Shown piece after piece: positions 47,469-58,026 of a DNA stretch of 64,000 nucleotides (its first letter is position 1; every line of letters begins with the position of its first letter). A program made the position numbers and the translations under genes. Origin of the DNA: Prototheca cutis (taxonomy: Eukaryota; Chlorophyta; Trebouxiophyceae; Chlorellales; Chlorellaceae); assembly GCA_002897115.2 (NCBI GenBank), contig BCIH01000005.1, positions 1,160,683 to 1,224,682 of the forward strand, read 5' to 3'. The notes under the pieces are model-generated. The model did not search any database. It was not told where the DNA came from and saw only the letters and a program-made list of their open reading frames with translations.

Positions 47469-48315
47469 ATGGCAAGCGGATGGGACGACACCGACACCTC
47501 AGGTGACTTGCCATGCTTCCTGTCATGTTCATTCATGGTGTTTCCGATGTTTTGACGTGCACCTACAATCAGATACACATGTACATGATGACGCCTATTG
47601 GCCATCATGCAGGTTCGGAGTACACCTCGGACAGCGGGGGTGGCTCTGCAGGGGACATGGCGGCGCTGCGTGGCCAAGAGCCCCCCGAGTTTTACGATCC
47701 CGAGGGGGACGACAAGGCGGCAGCCTGGGTGGCCAAGCTGCGTGGTGGCAGGCGCTCCGATGCCATCCTCAGCTGTCCCCAGTGCTTCACGACAGTCTGC
47801 GTGGAGTGCCAACAGCATGCCACCCGGGACAATCANTTCCGTGCCATGTTTGTCATGAACTGCAGGTGTGCGGCAGGCCCTTTGGTATTTGTTGGTGGCG
47901 TGGTGGGGTTTGGAGNGTGCATGAACGAGCGAACATGTGCCTGGCGGTGGTGAGATGGAAGTAGTCTCTTGCCGGCCCAGCGGAGTGCACGGCAAGGGGA
48001 GAGACTGTCACCTAACGGCCGTTGGCCATGAGTGATCTGACGAGGCCTCCTAGCACCGCCCTTTCTTGCAGGATCAATCCCGACGCTGAGGTGTCTTTCT
48101 CTGAACCCAATCACGCGACGCCATCGACGAGCGGGAGGAAACGGCGGCAGGACGAGGGAGACACCGGTGATACGTCGCTGACAGGCACCGCCGAGGCAAG
48201 TGGCACCCCCGGTTTCACCCCCGTGAGCTGCAAGGTCTGTGATTATTGTGTGGGTTATCGAAGCGTGCAGGATGGCGTCTATCATTTTACAGATGTGCTT
48301 GCGAGTGAGGGNTAA
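47469..48315 (+). CDS. EAPP: EAPP (E2F-associated phosphoprotein) homologue
   Basis: Small nuclear protein that in animals binds E2F factors. Exon 1 (47469-47502) begins MASGWDDTDTS. Exon 2 (47613-47865) includes EFYDPEGDDKAAAWVAKLRG, then DAILSCPQCFTTVCVECQQH and FRAMFVMNC, the cysteine-rich EAPP core. Exon 3 (48072-48315) has basic linker residues, then VSCKVCDY and VYHFTDVLASEG before the stop, like the FFNVLAS end of animal EAPP. The three exons give 176 residues in phase. Two ambiguous bases occur. The one at 48312 is the third base of a GGN codon, so it is glycine whatever its value. The animal protein is longer at the N terminus. Confidence 0.88.
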
Positions 48316-49181
48316 TTTCGCGTTTGCATCCTGGTCTTCACATGCCTTGGCAGACGGTGGGGCTCCCCCCGGCAAGCGTAGTCATGAGGTTTAGTGTGTC
48401 CGTGCGTGCTATTGCATATGTGCCATTGGCGTGTGCACACGTGATCATTTGATTGTGCCTCGGGATACCCCGGGATTATGAAAAGGAAAACGATCGAAAG
48501 CAGCAGCAGCAGTATGTTTGGAGTGGGAGGGGGGTGGGTCAGCAATGCACGCGGGTTCCCTGTGGATTGGCTGTTGTCAGTGAAGCAAGGGGCCAGCTTG
48601 AGAGGCGTCGAAGCGGGAACAGGGGGAGGCAGTGGCGGTTTGGTGCCACCGAAAACTCAGTGAACAAGGCAACTGAGGCAGACACAAACCGTCTGGCAAT
48701 CAAAAGAGATAAGTTGGCTTGCTGCTGCAATCCAATCAAGGGAGACGAGGCCGGCGCTCATCGGCTTCCCCCAGCCGAAGGCTGCCCATGGCTGTTGCTA
48801 GATGGGAGCGCCCCGCCACGGCCAAAATCCACGCCGGCACCAAGTGAGCCATACAGGGAGCCCCTGGCTTCAGAACTGGACATCGGCCGCTGCAGTGAGT
48901 GCATTATTGGAGCGTGCTTGTTGCCGGCTGGGTTTGTGAGCAGGATGGTCCTGACTGGACTGTTGCCCCCCTGTTCAAGGCATGACAGGGCCCGTTGCCC
49001 AGGCTGCACCGCACACCCTCAGTCCAGACCATGCCCTGTACAACATGTCAAGGCTTCAGGGGCAGGATCCCTTCCTCACAGAGAGTGGACCAACCATGCG
49101 CTCACACTGGCACGCATTTTGAAACGTCCCTTGCCCCGCCCCTCCTGCCAACACCCACAGGGCTCCTCTCAACTCACCCTG
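48316..49181. other. spacer, EAPP 3' end to the unknown minus-strand gene
   Basis: 866 bp between convergent genes. There are no convincing exons on either strand. A (GCA)n run occurs near 48497-48512. Confidence 0.4.
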
Positions 49182-51734
49182 TCAGCAAGCGACTCCAGAT
49201 CGCTGGGGCCCCCGGAACCAGCAGGCACTTGCTGCCTGTTGCCTGCACAACCATGGGTCAGCCGAGCAAGCAGCAGTCGGAGGCCGACGAGAATGCATGA
49301 CAGATATCAATCGCGCACCGGATGCCCAGGTCCAAGGTGTACCACCCCACGCGCCAACAGCACAGAATTCACACGCCCAACCAGGTGCCAACCACCACAC
49401 ACCCGTGNGTGCTTTCTTTGGCGCTGGGCCATCCTCGGCCGACGCCAGACCGGCAGGAGCCAGGGTCATCGGCACGCCGCGCGGGCCTCCCAGGTCTGAC
49501 AAAACCCCAGTGCTGCAGGGCTCCAGCTGGCCGCCACTAGTGCTGCGGCCGAGGTCGTCCACCTCCGCAGCTGGCGACCCTGGGGCGATGACGGGTGCGC
49601 CGGGCGCCGGCTGCTGCTGCATCGACGTGGCGGTCGTCAGTCCTGCCGGTCCCCCGGCAAATCCACCTAGCAGCGACATCATCCCCGCACTCCCAGCGCC
49701 GAGTGCGGGNACNTACTGCAGACCNTGGAACATGCTCAGTAATCCTGGGCTCAGCGTCGGGGGCGACCGGCCCNGCATACTGCCCAGGTTGATCACACGG
49801 TCGACGGTCGGGCTGCCGTCGGCACCGGCAGCTGGAACCGGCCCCGCCGCCACAATTGCCTCTTCGGACACGAGGTGCTGCGGCTCGATGCTGGCGAGAA
49901 GCAGCGCATCGAAGCGCAGCCGCGCCTCGGTCCGCAGCCCGGCAATGGCGGCGGCCGTCTCTGCCACTGCAGGCGGCGTCGCGGCGGTCTTCCCCGGGAG
50001 CGCCGTCAGCACGTCCACCAGGTGGCGCCAGGTGTCGAGCTCTGACGCCGTTTCCAGCACAAACCCAGCACGGGCTGTGGCTCCCAGACCTTTGCTGCCC
50101 CGCCGGCTGGCCGTCGACTGATTGGTGTAGAGCACGCTGCCACTCCCTGCCGCTTCGCCTGCGGCAGCGTCGCTGGCGGTGGAGCGACGGCTCTGCCCTC
50201 CCGCGCCGCCAACTGCATTCCCATTCGCCGGCACGGGCACTGGGACCGGCATGGGGTCGGCCTCCGCGGCGCGGACACCTTCTAGGTTCAAGGGCAACGG
50301 CCAGGCGGATGGGTGCACACCCAGGGTCACGAGTTCGGACTCGACGACCTCCCACGACCGCCCCGGCTCGCGCTTGGCCACACGCTTGGCCGAGGCCTCG
50401 TCGACCGCTGTTCCGCGCGCCCAGCTCAGCAGCTCGGCAAGGTAGACGTGCCAGCCTCGCGGCACGCCCCAGGTCGGCCGGGGTGCCGAGCCGAGCGTTG
50501 CCTCCAGGTACGTCTTGATCTGCTCCTCGCTGATGCGGTTGCCGCCGCCCGCCTCGTCGCCACCGCCCACGTTTGGCGCCGACTGCGGGAGCAGTTTGAC
50601 CAGGATGCGAACCAGCTGCCGCATCTCGTCCATAGGGCCACGTCGTGTGGGGCGCCCGCCAGACCGTCGGCCCGAGCCGGTGGTCGTCCCTGGTGGCCCG
50701 GATACCACAAGCCCCGCTGCACCAGGCGGCGTGGCCAGCGGGCCTCCGGCAGCCGCCGCAGCCGCCGCCAGCATCCCGGGGCCCAGCAGCCGGTGGTGGT
50801 GCTGCACGCCGTTCCCGTGCAACCCACCGGGGTGCAACGCTGCTGCCGCTGCCGACGGTGCATCCGGCAGCGCTGCCGTGGCCGTGCCATCGCCGTCTGC
50901 CCCGGGCCCGGCCGGCTGCGACCCCGGTCCACTGGCACCACCCTGGGGGCCCCCGGCCGCGCCGGCACCTGCGTCCTGGCTCAGCGAGGCCGGCAGGCTG
51001 CCNAGTGGCCAGACAAAGCCGCCCAGAAACTCGGGGTGCGACTGCAGGCTGCTGGCAAAGTCCACACCCGACAGCGGAAGGAAACCAGGAATGCCCAGCC
51101 GGGCCTCGGCCGCACTCAGCATCTGCTGCAGACCCTGAGACCCGCCCTGCGACTCCAGCAGCTGCGGCGCGCCGGTGTCGGGCTGCGAAGGAGGCCCTAT
51201 CACCGTCGGGACCGAAGGTCCGCCAGCGTTGTGCCCGGACAGCAGCACCGCAGCGGCCTGCTGCTGCTGCTGTTGTTGCTGGCTGCCGTCCCGGCCATCG
51301 TCGGGGTTGCCGCCGGGTGGGCCATGGTCGTCAACATCCATACCGCTGCCCTGGCTGCTAGGGACCACATCGGGGACGTGGCGCGGCTGAGAGGGACCTT
51401 CCTCCGCTGGAGCCATCATACCATTGCCACGCTGCTCCTGGTCGACTGCCCGCCCGCCATCGACATCCGGAGCCGAGCCATCAAGCGCCACGAGCCCTGC
51501 CCCTGCTGCTGCCGCCGCTGCCTTGCTCTGCTCCAGAAGCAGGTCAGTCAGCTGGCTGAGTCCGGGTGCCCGCGCGCCATACCCAGTCCCCGGGCTGACG
51601 CCCAGGCCTGCTGCATTTCGGCTGGACCCCCGGCCGCTAACGGTGCTGGTGCCGCTGCCGCGCCGTGTGCCGTCGCTAGAACCGTCACCGCCGGCGAGCA
51701 GGTTTTGCAGCTGCTCAAAATGCGTGCTGGACAT
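49182..51734 (-). CDS. unrecognised low-complexity protein, Gly/Ala/Pro/Gln-rich
   Basis: An 850-residue open frame starting MSSTHFEQLQNLLAGGDGSS. I do not recognise a family. Visible parts are a Ser/Gly-rich start, a polyglutamine run (about 51255-51285), and long Gly/Ala/Pro stretches. A more structured block (about 50640-50290) contains MDEMRQLVRILVKLLPQS, EEQIKTYLEATLG and GWHVYLAELLSWARG. A second helical block (about 50060-49860) contains ELDTWRHLVDVLTALPG and LRFDALLLASIEPQHLVSEE. The mix of ordered islands and homopolymeric linkers resembles algal transcription regulators, but that is a guess. The final stretch after about 49410 looks like intron or untranslated sequence, so the true C terminus may differ. 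Several ambiguous bases lie within it. Confidence 0.55.
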   Translation of the reverse strand: MSSTHFEQLQNLLAGGDGSSDGTRRGSGTSTVSGRGSSRNAAGLGVSPGTGYGARAPGLSQLTDLLLEQSKAAAAAAGAGLVALDGSAPDVDGGRAVDQEQRGNGMMAPAEEGPSQPRHVPDVVPSSQGSGMDVDDHGPPGGNPDDGRDGSQQQQQQQQAAAVLLSGHNAGGPSVPTVIGPPSQPDTGAPQLLESQGGSQGLQQMLSAAEARLGIPGFLPLSGVDFASSLQSHPEFLGGFVWPXGSLPASLSQDAGAGAAGGPQGGASGPGSQPAGPGADGDGTATAALPDAPSAAAAALHPGGLHGNGVQHHHRLLGPGMLAAAAAAAGGPLATPPGAAGLVVSGPPGTTTGSGRRSGGRPTRRGPMDEMRQLVRILVKLLPQSAPNVGGGDEAGGGNRISEEQIKTYLEATLGSAPRPTWGVPRGWHVYLAELLSWARGTAVDEASAKRVAKREPGRSWEVVESELVTLGVHPSAWPLPLNLEGVRAAEADPMPVPVPVPANGNAVGGAGGQSRRSTASDAAAGEAAGSGSVLYTNQSTASRRGSKGLGATARAGFVLETASELDTWRHLVDVLTALPGKTAATPPAVAETAAAIAGLRTEARLRFDALLLASIEPQHLVSEEAIVAAGPVPAAGADGSPTVDRVINLGSMXGRSPPTLSPGLLSMFXGLQXXPALGAGSAGMMSLLGGFAGGPAGLTTATSMQQQPAPGAPVIAPGSPAAEVDDLGRSTSGGQLEPCSTGVLSDLGGPRGVPMTLAPAGLASAEDGPAPKKAXTGVWWLAPGWACEFCAVGAWGGTPWTWASGARLISVMHSRRPPTAACSADPWLCRQQAASACWFRGPQRSGVAC

Positions 51735-52964
51735 GTGTTCGCAGGACCAGGTCCTCTTTCACTGGAGCCCAGGGCTGCAGAGCCCCGAGCCCTGGCACGT
51801 GCCGCAAGAGGCGGGGTTACAGGCGTCGGCCAGCCAGGCGCAAGGGTCCTCCTGATGACACTCCTCAAGCGCCAGTCCCAGGTCCGTCAAGGGCTCGATC
51901 TTCCTCGTCTATCTGGGATCCAGGTTGGCAGGGCAGGTGGGCCAAGTCTGGCGAGGATGCCCGCTGCCTCAGCCCGCAAGCGCTGGGGTAGCCCCGACCC
52001 CTGCACCACGCGCCGTCCAACAACGTGTCGCACGGGGCCGGTGTGGGGCCAGCAGACCTCGTCCTCTACGTGCTGCAAACCAGCACACCGAAATGCAATG
52101 TTTCGATGTTTCGCCTGCTGTGCTTTGCTCGCGCTGTGCTCATGCTGCGGCCTGTTGACACCCGGGGTGCAGGACCTCCCCGAGTGACCACGCGGCATGA
52201 TTTCGTCCCAGGNGAAATGATCTCCGTTCGAATTTGACAACCTGCAGCAGTACATCACGGAATAATGTGCATGAAGCACTCNCTTCTTGCGCGGTAGATT
52301 GGCTTATTTTTACACATATACGACAAGGATGTCATGGCAAGANGCGATCAGGCCGTGCCGTTTCCTCCACCGTGCTACCCCACCACCGCGTTTGGGAGGA
52401 TGGGGGCACATTGGGATCCGCAATTGCCATGGCATGCCTTCATGAGCCACAGATCTTCACATGCGAGCAATATCAGATGGATCATTGCGCTGTACGAGAT
52501 CCACTCCCGGGTTGCTGGCCACCCGCGTGGTCTAGATGCAGCCGGGCGCATCGTCGGAGCCATTTGTTAAAAGAATGGTGTTCGGTGATCCTTGCTGTGA
52601 TGATTGGTTTGGCATCATGCCATCAAGTCTGTCCCCCTGAACAAGGNCACCGCGTTTGTGGACGGGTGATGCACCCAGGACTCTGCTGTGCTGGACGGGG
52701 TTTGCCTTGCGAAGCAGTTGTGGATTCAATGCCCGGCAAGGGAGTTGATGCGCCCACATGCCTCTTCACCACGTAGACANCCCAAAATATGCACTTTACA
52801 ATATTGCCAACGCTGGGGGGGAGATTGACGCTGCTGCTGCTGCTATGTTCAACCCGGATGTTTGTTCACCCCCGATACTGCTGACGGCTGGGATTGTGAG
52901 ACAAGGCCACGATGACACCAAAGTTCCTCATATCAATATTGCAGAAGCCGCTTGATAGATATTC
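51735..52964. other. spacer between the unknown gene and DUF1517
   Basis: 1.2 kb between divergent starts. The minus strand just upstream of the unknown gene has open sequence (about 52200-51880) that could be a 5' exon or untranslated leader. I see no family match. Five ambiguous bases occur here. Confidence 0.4.
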
Positions 52965-54987
52965 ATGACGATGGACAGCACGGATTTGCGGCCTACAGTG
53001 CACTGCAAGGGCTGCAGGGCCACTTTTGTCTTCCAGCCCAATGTTCGACAGCACCCGTGTTCGCGGCGGTGCGGTTGCTTGCATCGAGTGCCCTCCTGGC
53101 CCGCTTTTGTTCGNAACAATACCCCATTTACAGTTCATGGACGGAATGGCAAGCCGTTTGGGCTGCCGGAGTTGAAAACCAGGGTCCAGGGTCGTTCGCA
53201 TGGATGCTGCCTGGCAGGTGCCTTCCCCGGGGATGATACCCGGCACCTGCTCCCGCTTCTGGNGCTAGGCGCGGCACTGTCGTGCATGCCACTGCCTGCG
53301 CATGCCGCTCGGAGTGGAGGCAGGATGGGTGGCAGCTCGTTCTCTTCCTCCATGGGTAGCAGGTATGCTTTGTTTTGGGGGGCCCAGCTTTGCAGTGCTG
53401 GAGTCCATGATGCCGGGAGGTTTGGCTGAAAGTCTGAGGCGAGCGTGCAGGCTGGACCTTGGTGCATGCAGTGCAGGGTCGCCACCCTGCGCATGGGGAT
53501 GCGGCTGAGACCCACTGTCTACCCAATTCTTCTTCCCCTCTCCGCAGCGGCAGCAGCTTTGGGTCTGGTGGGCCGCAGGCAGNGTCTTCCGGCCGGCAGC
53601 TGTCGGGAAACTGGACGCCCACGCCGCGGGACAGCATCCACGTGGTGCACCACACCAGTCATGTGGCGGTGCCGCCGATGCTGTGGGGCACTCCGGCGGT
53701 GGCGGCTCCCACCACTGGCGGATCGGGTCTTCTCGTGCCGCTGCTGGTCTATGGTGGCTTTGCGGCCCTCATGGCCAGATCCCTGGTTCACACGTTTCGN
53801 CACGATGGGAGCACACGTGGCGTGAAGCAGCTGTCAGGTCCGAATCTCGGCTGTGGGCGGTCTGTTGTGGGGGGTGAGACGCACGGAGCGTGTGGTGNAG
53901 GANGATGGTGGCGCGCATCGACCCTCCTTGCCAACACTGTTTGAGCTGCTCAGTCGGATGTGCATCCCTGCAATCACACCTTCTGAACCCGCGCAGGCAT
54001 GGCAGCGACGGTNGTCAAGGTACAAGTAGGAGTTNTGGCTTCGGCGCGGCACCTTCAAANCGACCTCCGGCGAATTGCCGANGGGGCCGACACCTCCAGC
54101 NCAGAGGGCCTCCACTTTGTGCTGCAAGGTTGGTTGCTGCAACGGGTGTGTGTTTTTCTGCAAATGATTGCCATTTTGAAGGGTTTGGAAAGCCTGTTAT
54201 CATCCCCGAAGCCCTGTCTCCTTGTTTCCTAGATGTCTCCTGTNTGTTTCGGGCAAACTCCAAAGCATGGATCCCGACTGCTACTGCCCCCATGCCGCAA
54301 TCCACAGAAACGGTGCTGACGCTGCTGAGGAACATGGACAGCGTCGCTTACGGTCAGGAGGCGGGGGTGGTGTTGGGATTAGGAGGGCAGACATGCTTGC
54401 TTGCGTTTCTCATATGCTGGTCCCCATTTTCCTTCTATTTTGGGCAATTTTGAACTGACTCNTACCGGGTGTGCACTCATGCCCAGGCCATTCAAGTTGT
54501 GAGGGAGCGGCGGACATGAGATCAGCAGAGCAAACGTACGCCAAGCTGTCGATGGAGGAACGTCAGCTGTTTGAACGGGAGACCCGCGTCAACGTTGGCG
54601 GCCGCCGGGAGGACGCAGGGCTGCAGGGGTGAGTAGAGTGCCGGGGCAGCTGGCATACTTTGCGGAATATCTAAACAAATCAATCAGGCAGTCTGAATGC
54701 CCTCCGCCCGGCAATTATGGTCCCCTTTTCATGGCAGGCTTCGAAGCGTCACAGAGGCGGATCCTCACGAGGTGACAGTCGTCACGCTCATCGCGGCACT
54801 GGCGGGTCCAGCATCGATGGGCCAGGCTGTGGACCGGGGTCAATTGGCGCAAACGCTCAAGGCCCTCGGCGCGGCCCGGGCCTGCGATGTGCTGGCAGTG
54901 GAGGTGCTATGGACGCCCGAACATGAATCCGACGCCTACTCCAGAGATGACCTGGCCNCAGACTACCCACACCTCTCCCCGCTCTGA
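52965..54987 (+). CDS. plastid DUF1517 protein
   Basis: Member of the DUF1517 family of plastid membrane proteins, function unassigned. Exon 1 (52965-53362) gives a long basic N terminus suited to a transit peptide. It continues with a hydrophobic stretch ending in ALSCMPLPAHAARSGGRMGG, like a thylakoid-type signal before the family's RSGGRMGG start. Exon 2 (from 53548) has GSSFGSGG and VPPMLWGTP, then a membrane helix (GLLVPLLVYGGFAALMA). Exon 3 (about 53998-54128) has VKVQVGV and RHLQ.DLRRIA.GADTSS, then EGLHFVLQ. Exon 4 has ETVLTLLRNMDSVAYG. Exon 5 (about 54491-54630) has YAKLSMEERQLFERETRVNV. The last exon (54739-54987) has VTVVTLIAALAG and LAVEVLWTPEHESD, then DYPHLSPL. These blocks follow plant DUF1517 in order. 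Many ambiguous bases lie in it, but none breaks the frame. Confidence 0.87.
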
Positions 54988-55286
54988 TGGATGTGGGACA
55001 GCATTTGCAGGGTTGGTTGTACAACCAATTGATCGGTCTGGTGGGGGACCCTCACGCNGCAGTGTGCTGGGATGTCGTTCTTTCTTCCTTTACAAAGAAG
55101 GTTCAGTTATTGTTTTTTTTGAAATCACTTGCATGTGCAAGGCTTTGTCCAACTCAGGACCTTTGTTCCTTCCTTCANGATGGACAGTTCCCAATCAGTC
55201 CAGCCAGAATTTTGCCTTGGCACTCGACACAAGCATGTGTGCACAGGTCAGGCTGTCACACAGCACAAGCACCGCGCACGACCACA

Positions 55287-57303
55287 TTATGCNGCACTTT
55301 CCACAACCTCCTCCACCTGNGAGCGGGGCTCTCTCGTTCCAGTGCGCTTGGCGAGGGCTCCTCGCACGACGACGACCGGCCGTGCGCCTTGCCCGGGACC
55401 CTGCACAATGTCATAACTCACTTCGATGCCATCCAGCACGACCCTCCAGTAACCCTCCGCTGGAGGAGCACTCTCTGCTCCAGGACTGTCACGGATCTGT
55501 TCTGCGGATGCATTAATGTTGCTCCCATTGCCATTGTCGGTCCGTACGTTGGCTGTGGTNCCAGCAGCTCCACTGTTGTCCTCGAGATAGCGACTGGCAC
55601 CAGACACAATACCGCCTTCCTCTGAGCCACAGGCCACCGGCACTGCGGCAGTGGTGGCTCCTTGAANGAGAGGCCCCNCGGCCCCGACGTCCAGTGCGGT
55701 GGATCCCCCACGCAGGTGGCGCTTTGGGACCAGGAGGCGCTGTGTGACGCTGCGAATGTCGCGGGACAGCACGTCCTTGACCAAAGCAATGAAGGCGTCT
55801 TCACTCTCGTACAGTGGCGGCCGACGGGGGGCAGCACGCCAAGCGCACGCGATGGCGTGCTCNGCACCGGGGCCAAGCTCGACGGCGGCCACGGCCAGCG
55901 GCTCGTCACCCCCGACACGTTCTCTCACCGCCCAATCCGGTGCCGTAGCAGATACCACGGCATCACAGAATGGCAGGTACGGCTTGATATCGAGCACGGG
56001 GCTGCCGTCCACGACATCCAGCCCACCCAGCAGCAGCCTCCGCCCACGGACACCCAGCACACGGCCAACGCTGAGCCCCACAGGGCACGGGCGGTGCGGC
56101 GACCGTGTGGCCAGAGCACCCAGTCTCTGCCCATCCAACCGNGGCACCGCAATCTTGGCACGTAACCCCCTGTCCCCAGGTGTCCACAGCCGCTGCAAAT
56201 CTGCTTGTTTTGGGGGGGGGGTTTCAAGGGGGGGGATCAAGTCACCTGCCTCACAACGGTACTACGCACTTGTTCTCGCAGTGCACGGGAATGAAACCCC
56301 AGAAATCAAATACAATAACGATCATATGTATCCCCATGCGCGCACCGGTGTTTTCATGAAAAATGTAGAGCACCCAGCAGTGGGAAAACTGCTGCAGGCC
56401 TTCGAAGAAATCCGGACTCAGCTCGGGGCGAAGTTCCAGCTCGGACCGGGCATTCTTCACGAGCAGCGGCTGCCGAGGCGTGCCGTTGCGCCCGCTGAAG
56501 CAGGAGCGCAGCAGGCCGATGGGGCGCAGCGGGTAGGCCACCCGGCCTTGGCACGGATCGGGCGAGCTGTNGGTGGCAGGCCGGGACGAGAGTTGTGCAG
56601 TAGTCGATGTGGACGCCGCAGGCGTAGAAGAGCCTGCCTCNGCAGCAGCCGGCTCGACAGCCACTTTGGCCAAGGCCGCCTTCAGAGCTTGGTGTTCCAG
56701 GGTCAGACTCCGCAGCGCCCTCTGCTTTTTGTGGGACAATGGCATGGAAGCAGTTTGTTGGGGTGGGGGGGCCCAGCGGAGTCATGATCCAGCCACGCAC
56801 TGCGCCGCTGGTGCTTTGGAGCCACACAGCGAGGCTCTGATGATTACATGGGGTTTCCATGCTACTAGCGCTGTCCTATTTGAGAAATCAGGCTATCATT
56901 TCACTGCAGCTTAAAAACCTGTGCTGTGCACGGAAACCCTTCCAACATCCATCCATTCACTCGAACACACGTACCTCGGCCTTGGTCCTTCCAGCCCGCT
57001 CTGAGNGCCGCTCCCTGGCCAGAACTCCCAGCTCAGTCTGTGTTGAATTCAAGGTCGGCTCGGAGAATGCTGATGGGGATTGCTGGCACATGGACGTATT
57101 CTCCAACCAGTGCCCGCACAAAACATGCCCGCACACCCAGGAGCCAGGCCTGGGGCCGACCANCGCTCCCAAACAGCACCACCCACCTGCGCATTCTCGA
57201 GTGTTGCCTGAAGCACTCGAAGCCTCCTCGTCTGCTTGATCACGTACGTCAGCACTGTCCCGGCGCCTAGCGCAGCCGCAAGGCACACAATCGTCACCCG
57301 CAT
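55287..57303 (-). CDS. TRMO: tRNA (adenine(37)-N6)-methyltransferase TrmO, plant type
   Basis: SAM-dependent enzyme of the TsaA/YaeB fold that methylates t6A37 of tRNA-Thr. Exon 1 (57303-57187) encodes a membrane anchor, MRVTIVCLAAALGAGTVLTY, then a basic helix. Exon 2 (about 57045-56976) is coiled coil (LNSTQTELGVLARER). Exon 3 (about 56735-56354) has PIGLLRSCFSGRNGTPRQP and FEGLQQFSHCWVLYIFHENT. Exon 4 continues with AKIAVPRLDGQRLGALATRS then PHRPCPVGL, and GGLDVVDGSPVLDIKPYLPF then CD. The tail has VLSRDIRSVTQR, as in plant TrmO. The end has VVLDGIEVSYDI. Anchor plus coiled coil is the plant arrangement. The exon 3/4 junction joins at phase 1. Ambiguous bases occur in exons 3 and 4. MITE copy C lies 155 bp upstream of the start. 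Confidence 0.92.
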
Positions 57304-57457
57304 CGTGGCATCGGCACTGGTAAACGCCGAGCGTTTGCAAATAGCCGGCTCGGCAGCCTGCGCCNGCTACGCGCATGCATGCATGTCCATCATATAGAGC
57401 TAAATTCAATCCAGTCCTATGATGCTCCTTTGGCCTCTGCTGGGGCAACNGGCAAAG

Positions 57458-57826
57458 TACCGTGCAGGGCAAAAATGATGAAACCTTCTCGAGATTCGTC
57501 CACTCCCACCTGCACAGCAGGGCATGTTTTTCAAACAAAATGCCTGTTGGACCGCATTCCCTTGCCACATTGCTCAGCGGATGGGTTGGGTTCCTTCTTG
57601 GCAGCAGGACAGGTCGTGCGTGCAAGGAGGTTTTAGAAGGTCCTGGAAATTGACCCCCTGGCACGACACTTGTTGCAACTCGGTGGCCCATCATTGAGGT
57701 GGTCCACCTTCCTATTGCCCTGCAGAGTGTGAAAATTTTCGGCCATCCGTGATGCCCAGCAGCCCCCGGGGTGATGTGATGCTGTTGCTGGCTGAGCTGG
57801 TTGCATTATTTTTGCCCTGCATGGTA
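57458..57826 (+). mobile_element. MITE-like element, copy C (best preserved ends)
   Basis: 369 bp with terminal inverted repeats of at least 21 bp. The left end is TA-CCGTGCAGGGCAAAAATG. The right end read inwards is TA-CCATGCAGGGCAAAAATA. They differ at only two positions in the first 21. TA at both borders fits a TA target-site duplication, as in Tc1/mariner-derived MITEs. It has no coding capacity. It lies in the spacer between the divergent TrmO and DUF1802 genes. Confidence 0.8.
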
Positions 57827-58026
57827 CAGAGCGAGTGGTGTCTGAAAAAAGCCCGATATTTGTTGGGCACGCTCGCCCGAGATGGAGTCGTGGCAAGTGA
57901 TCCATCAGGCAGGCGGTGGCTGACGGGAAAAAACCCAAATANACAACGGGTACACCGAGCTTCANAAGCATTGNTGGGTTTTGCACAGCAGGATTAATTC
58001 TTGCGTGTTGTGCACATCTTGTTGCG

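Noticed and set aside
50313..52187. A 624-residue plus-strand open frame
   Set aside because: It is antisense to the unknown minus-strand protein, with Arg/Cys/Pro-heavy composition typical of the opposite frame. The minus frame has plausible ordered blocks, so I kept that one.
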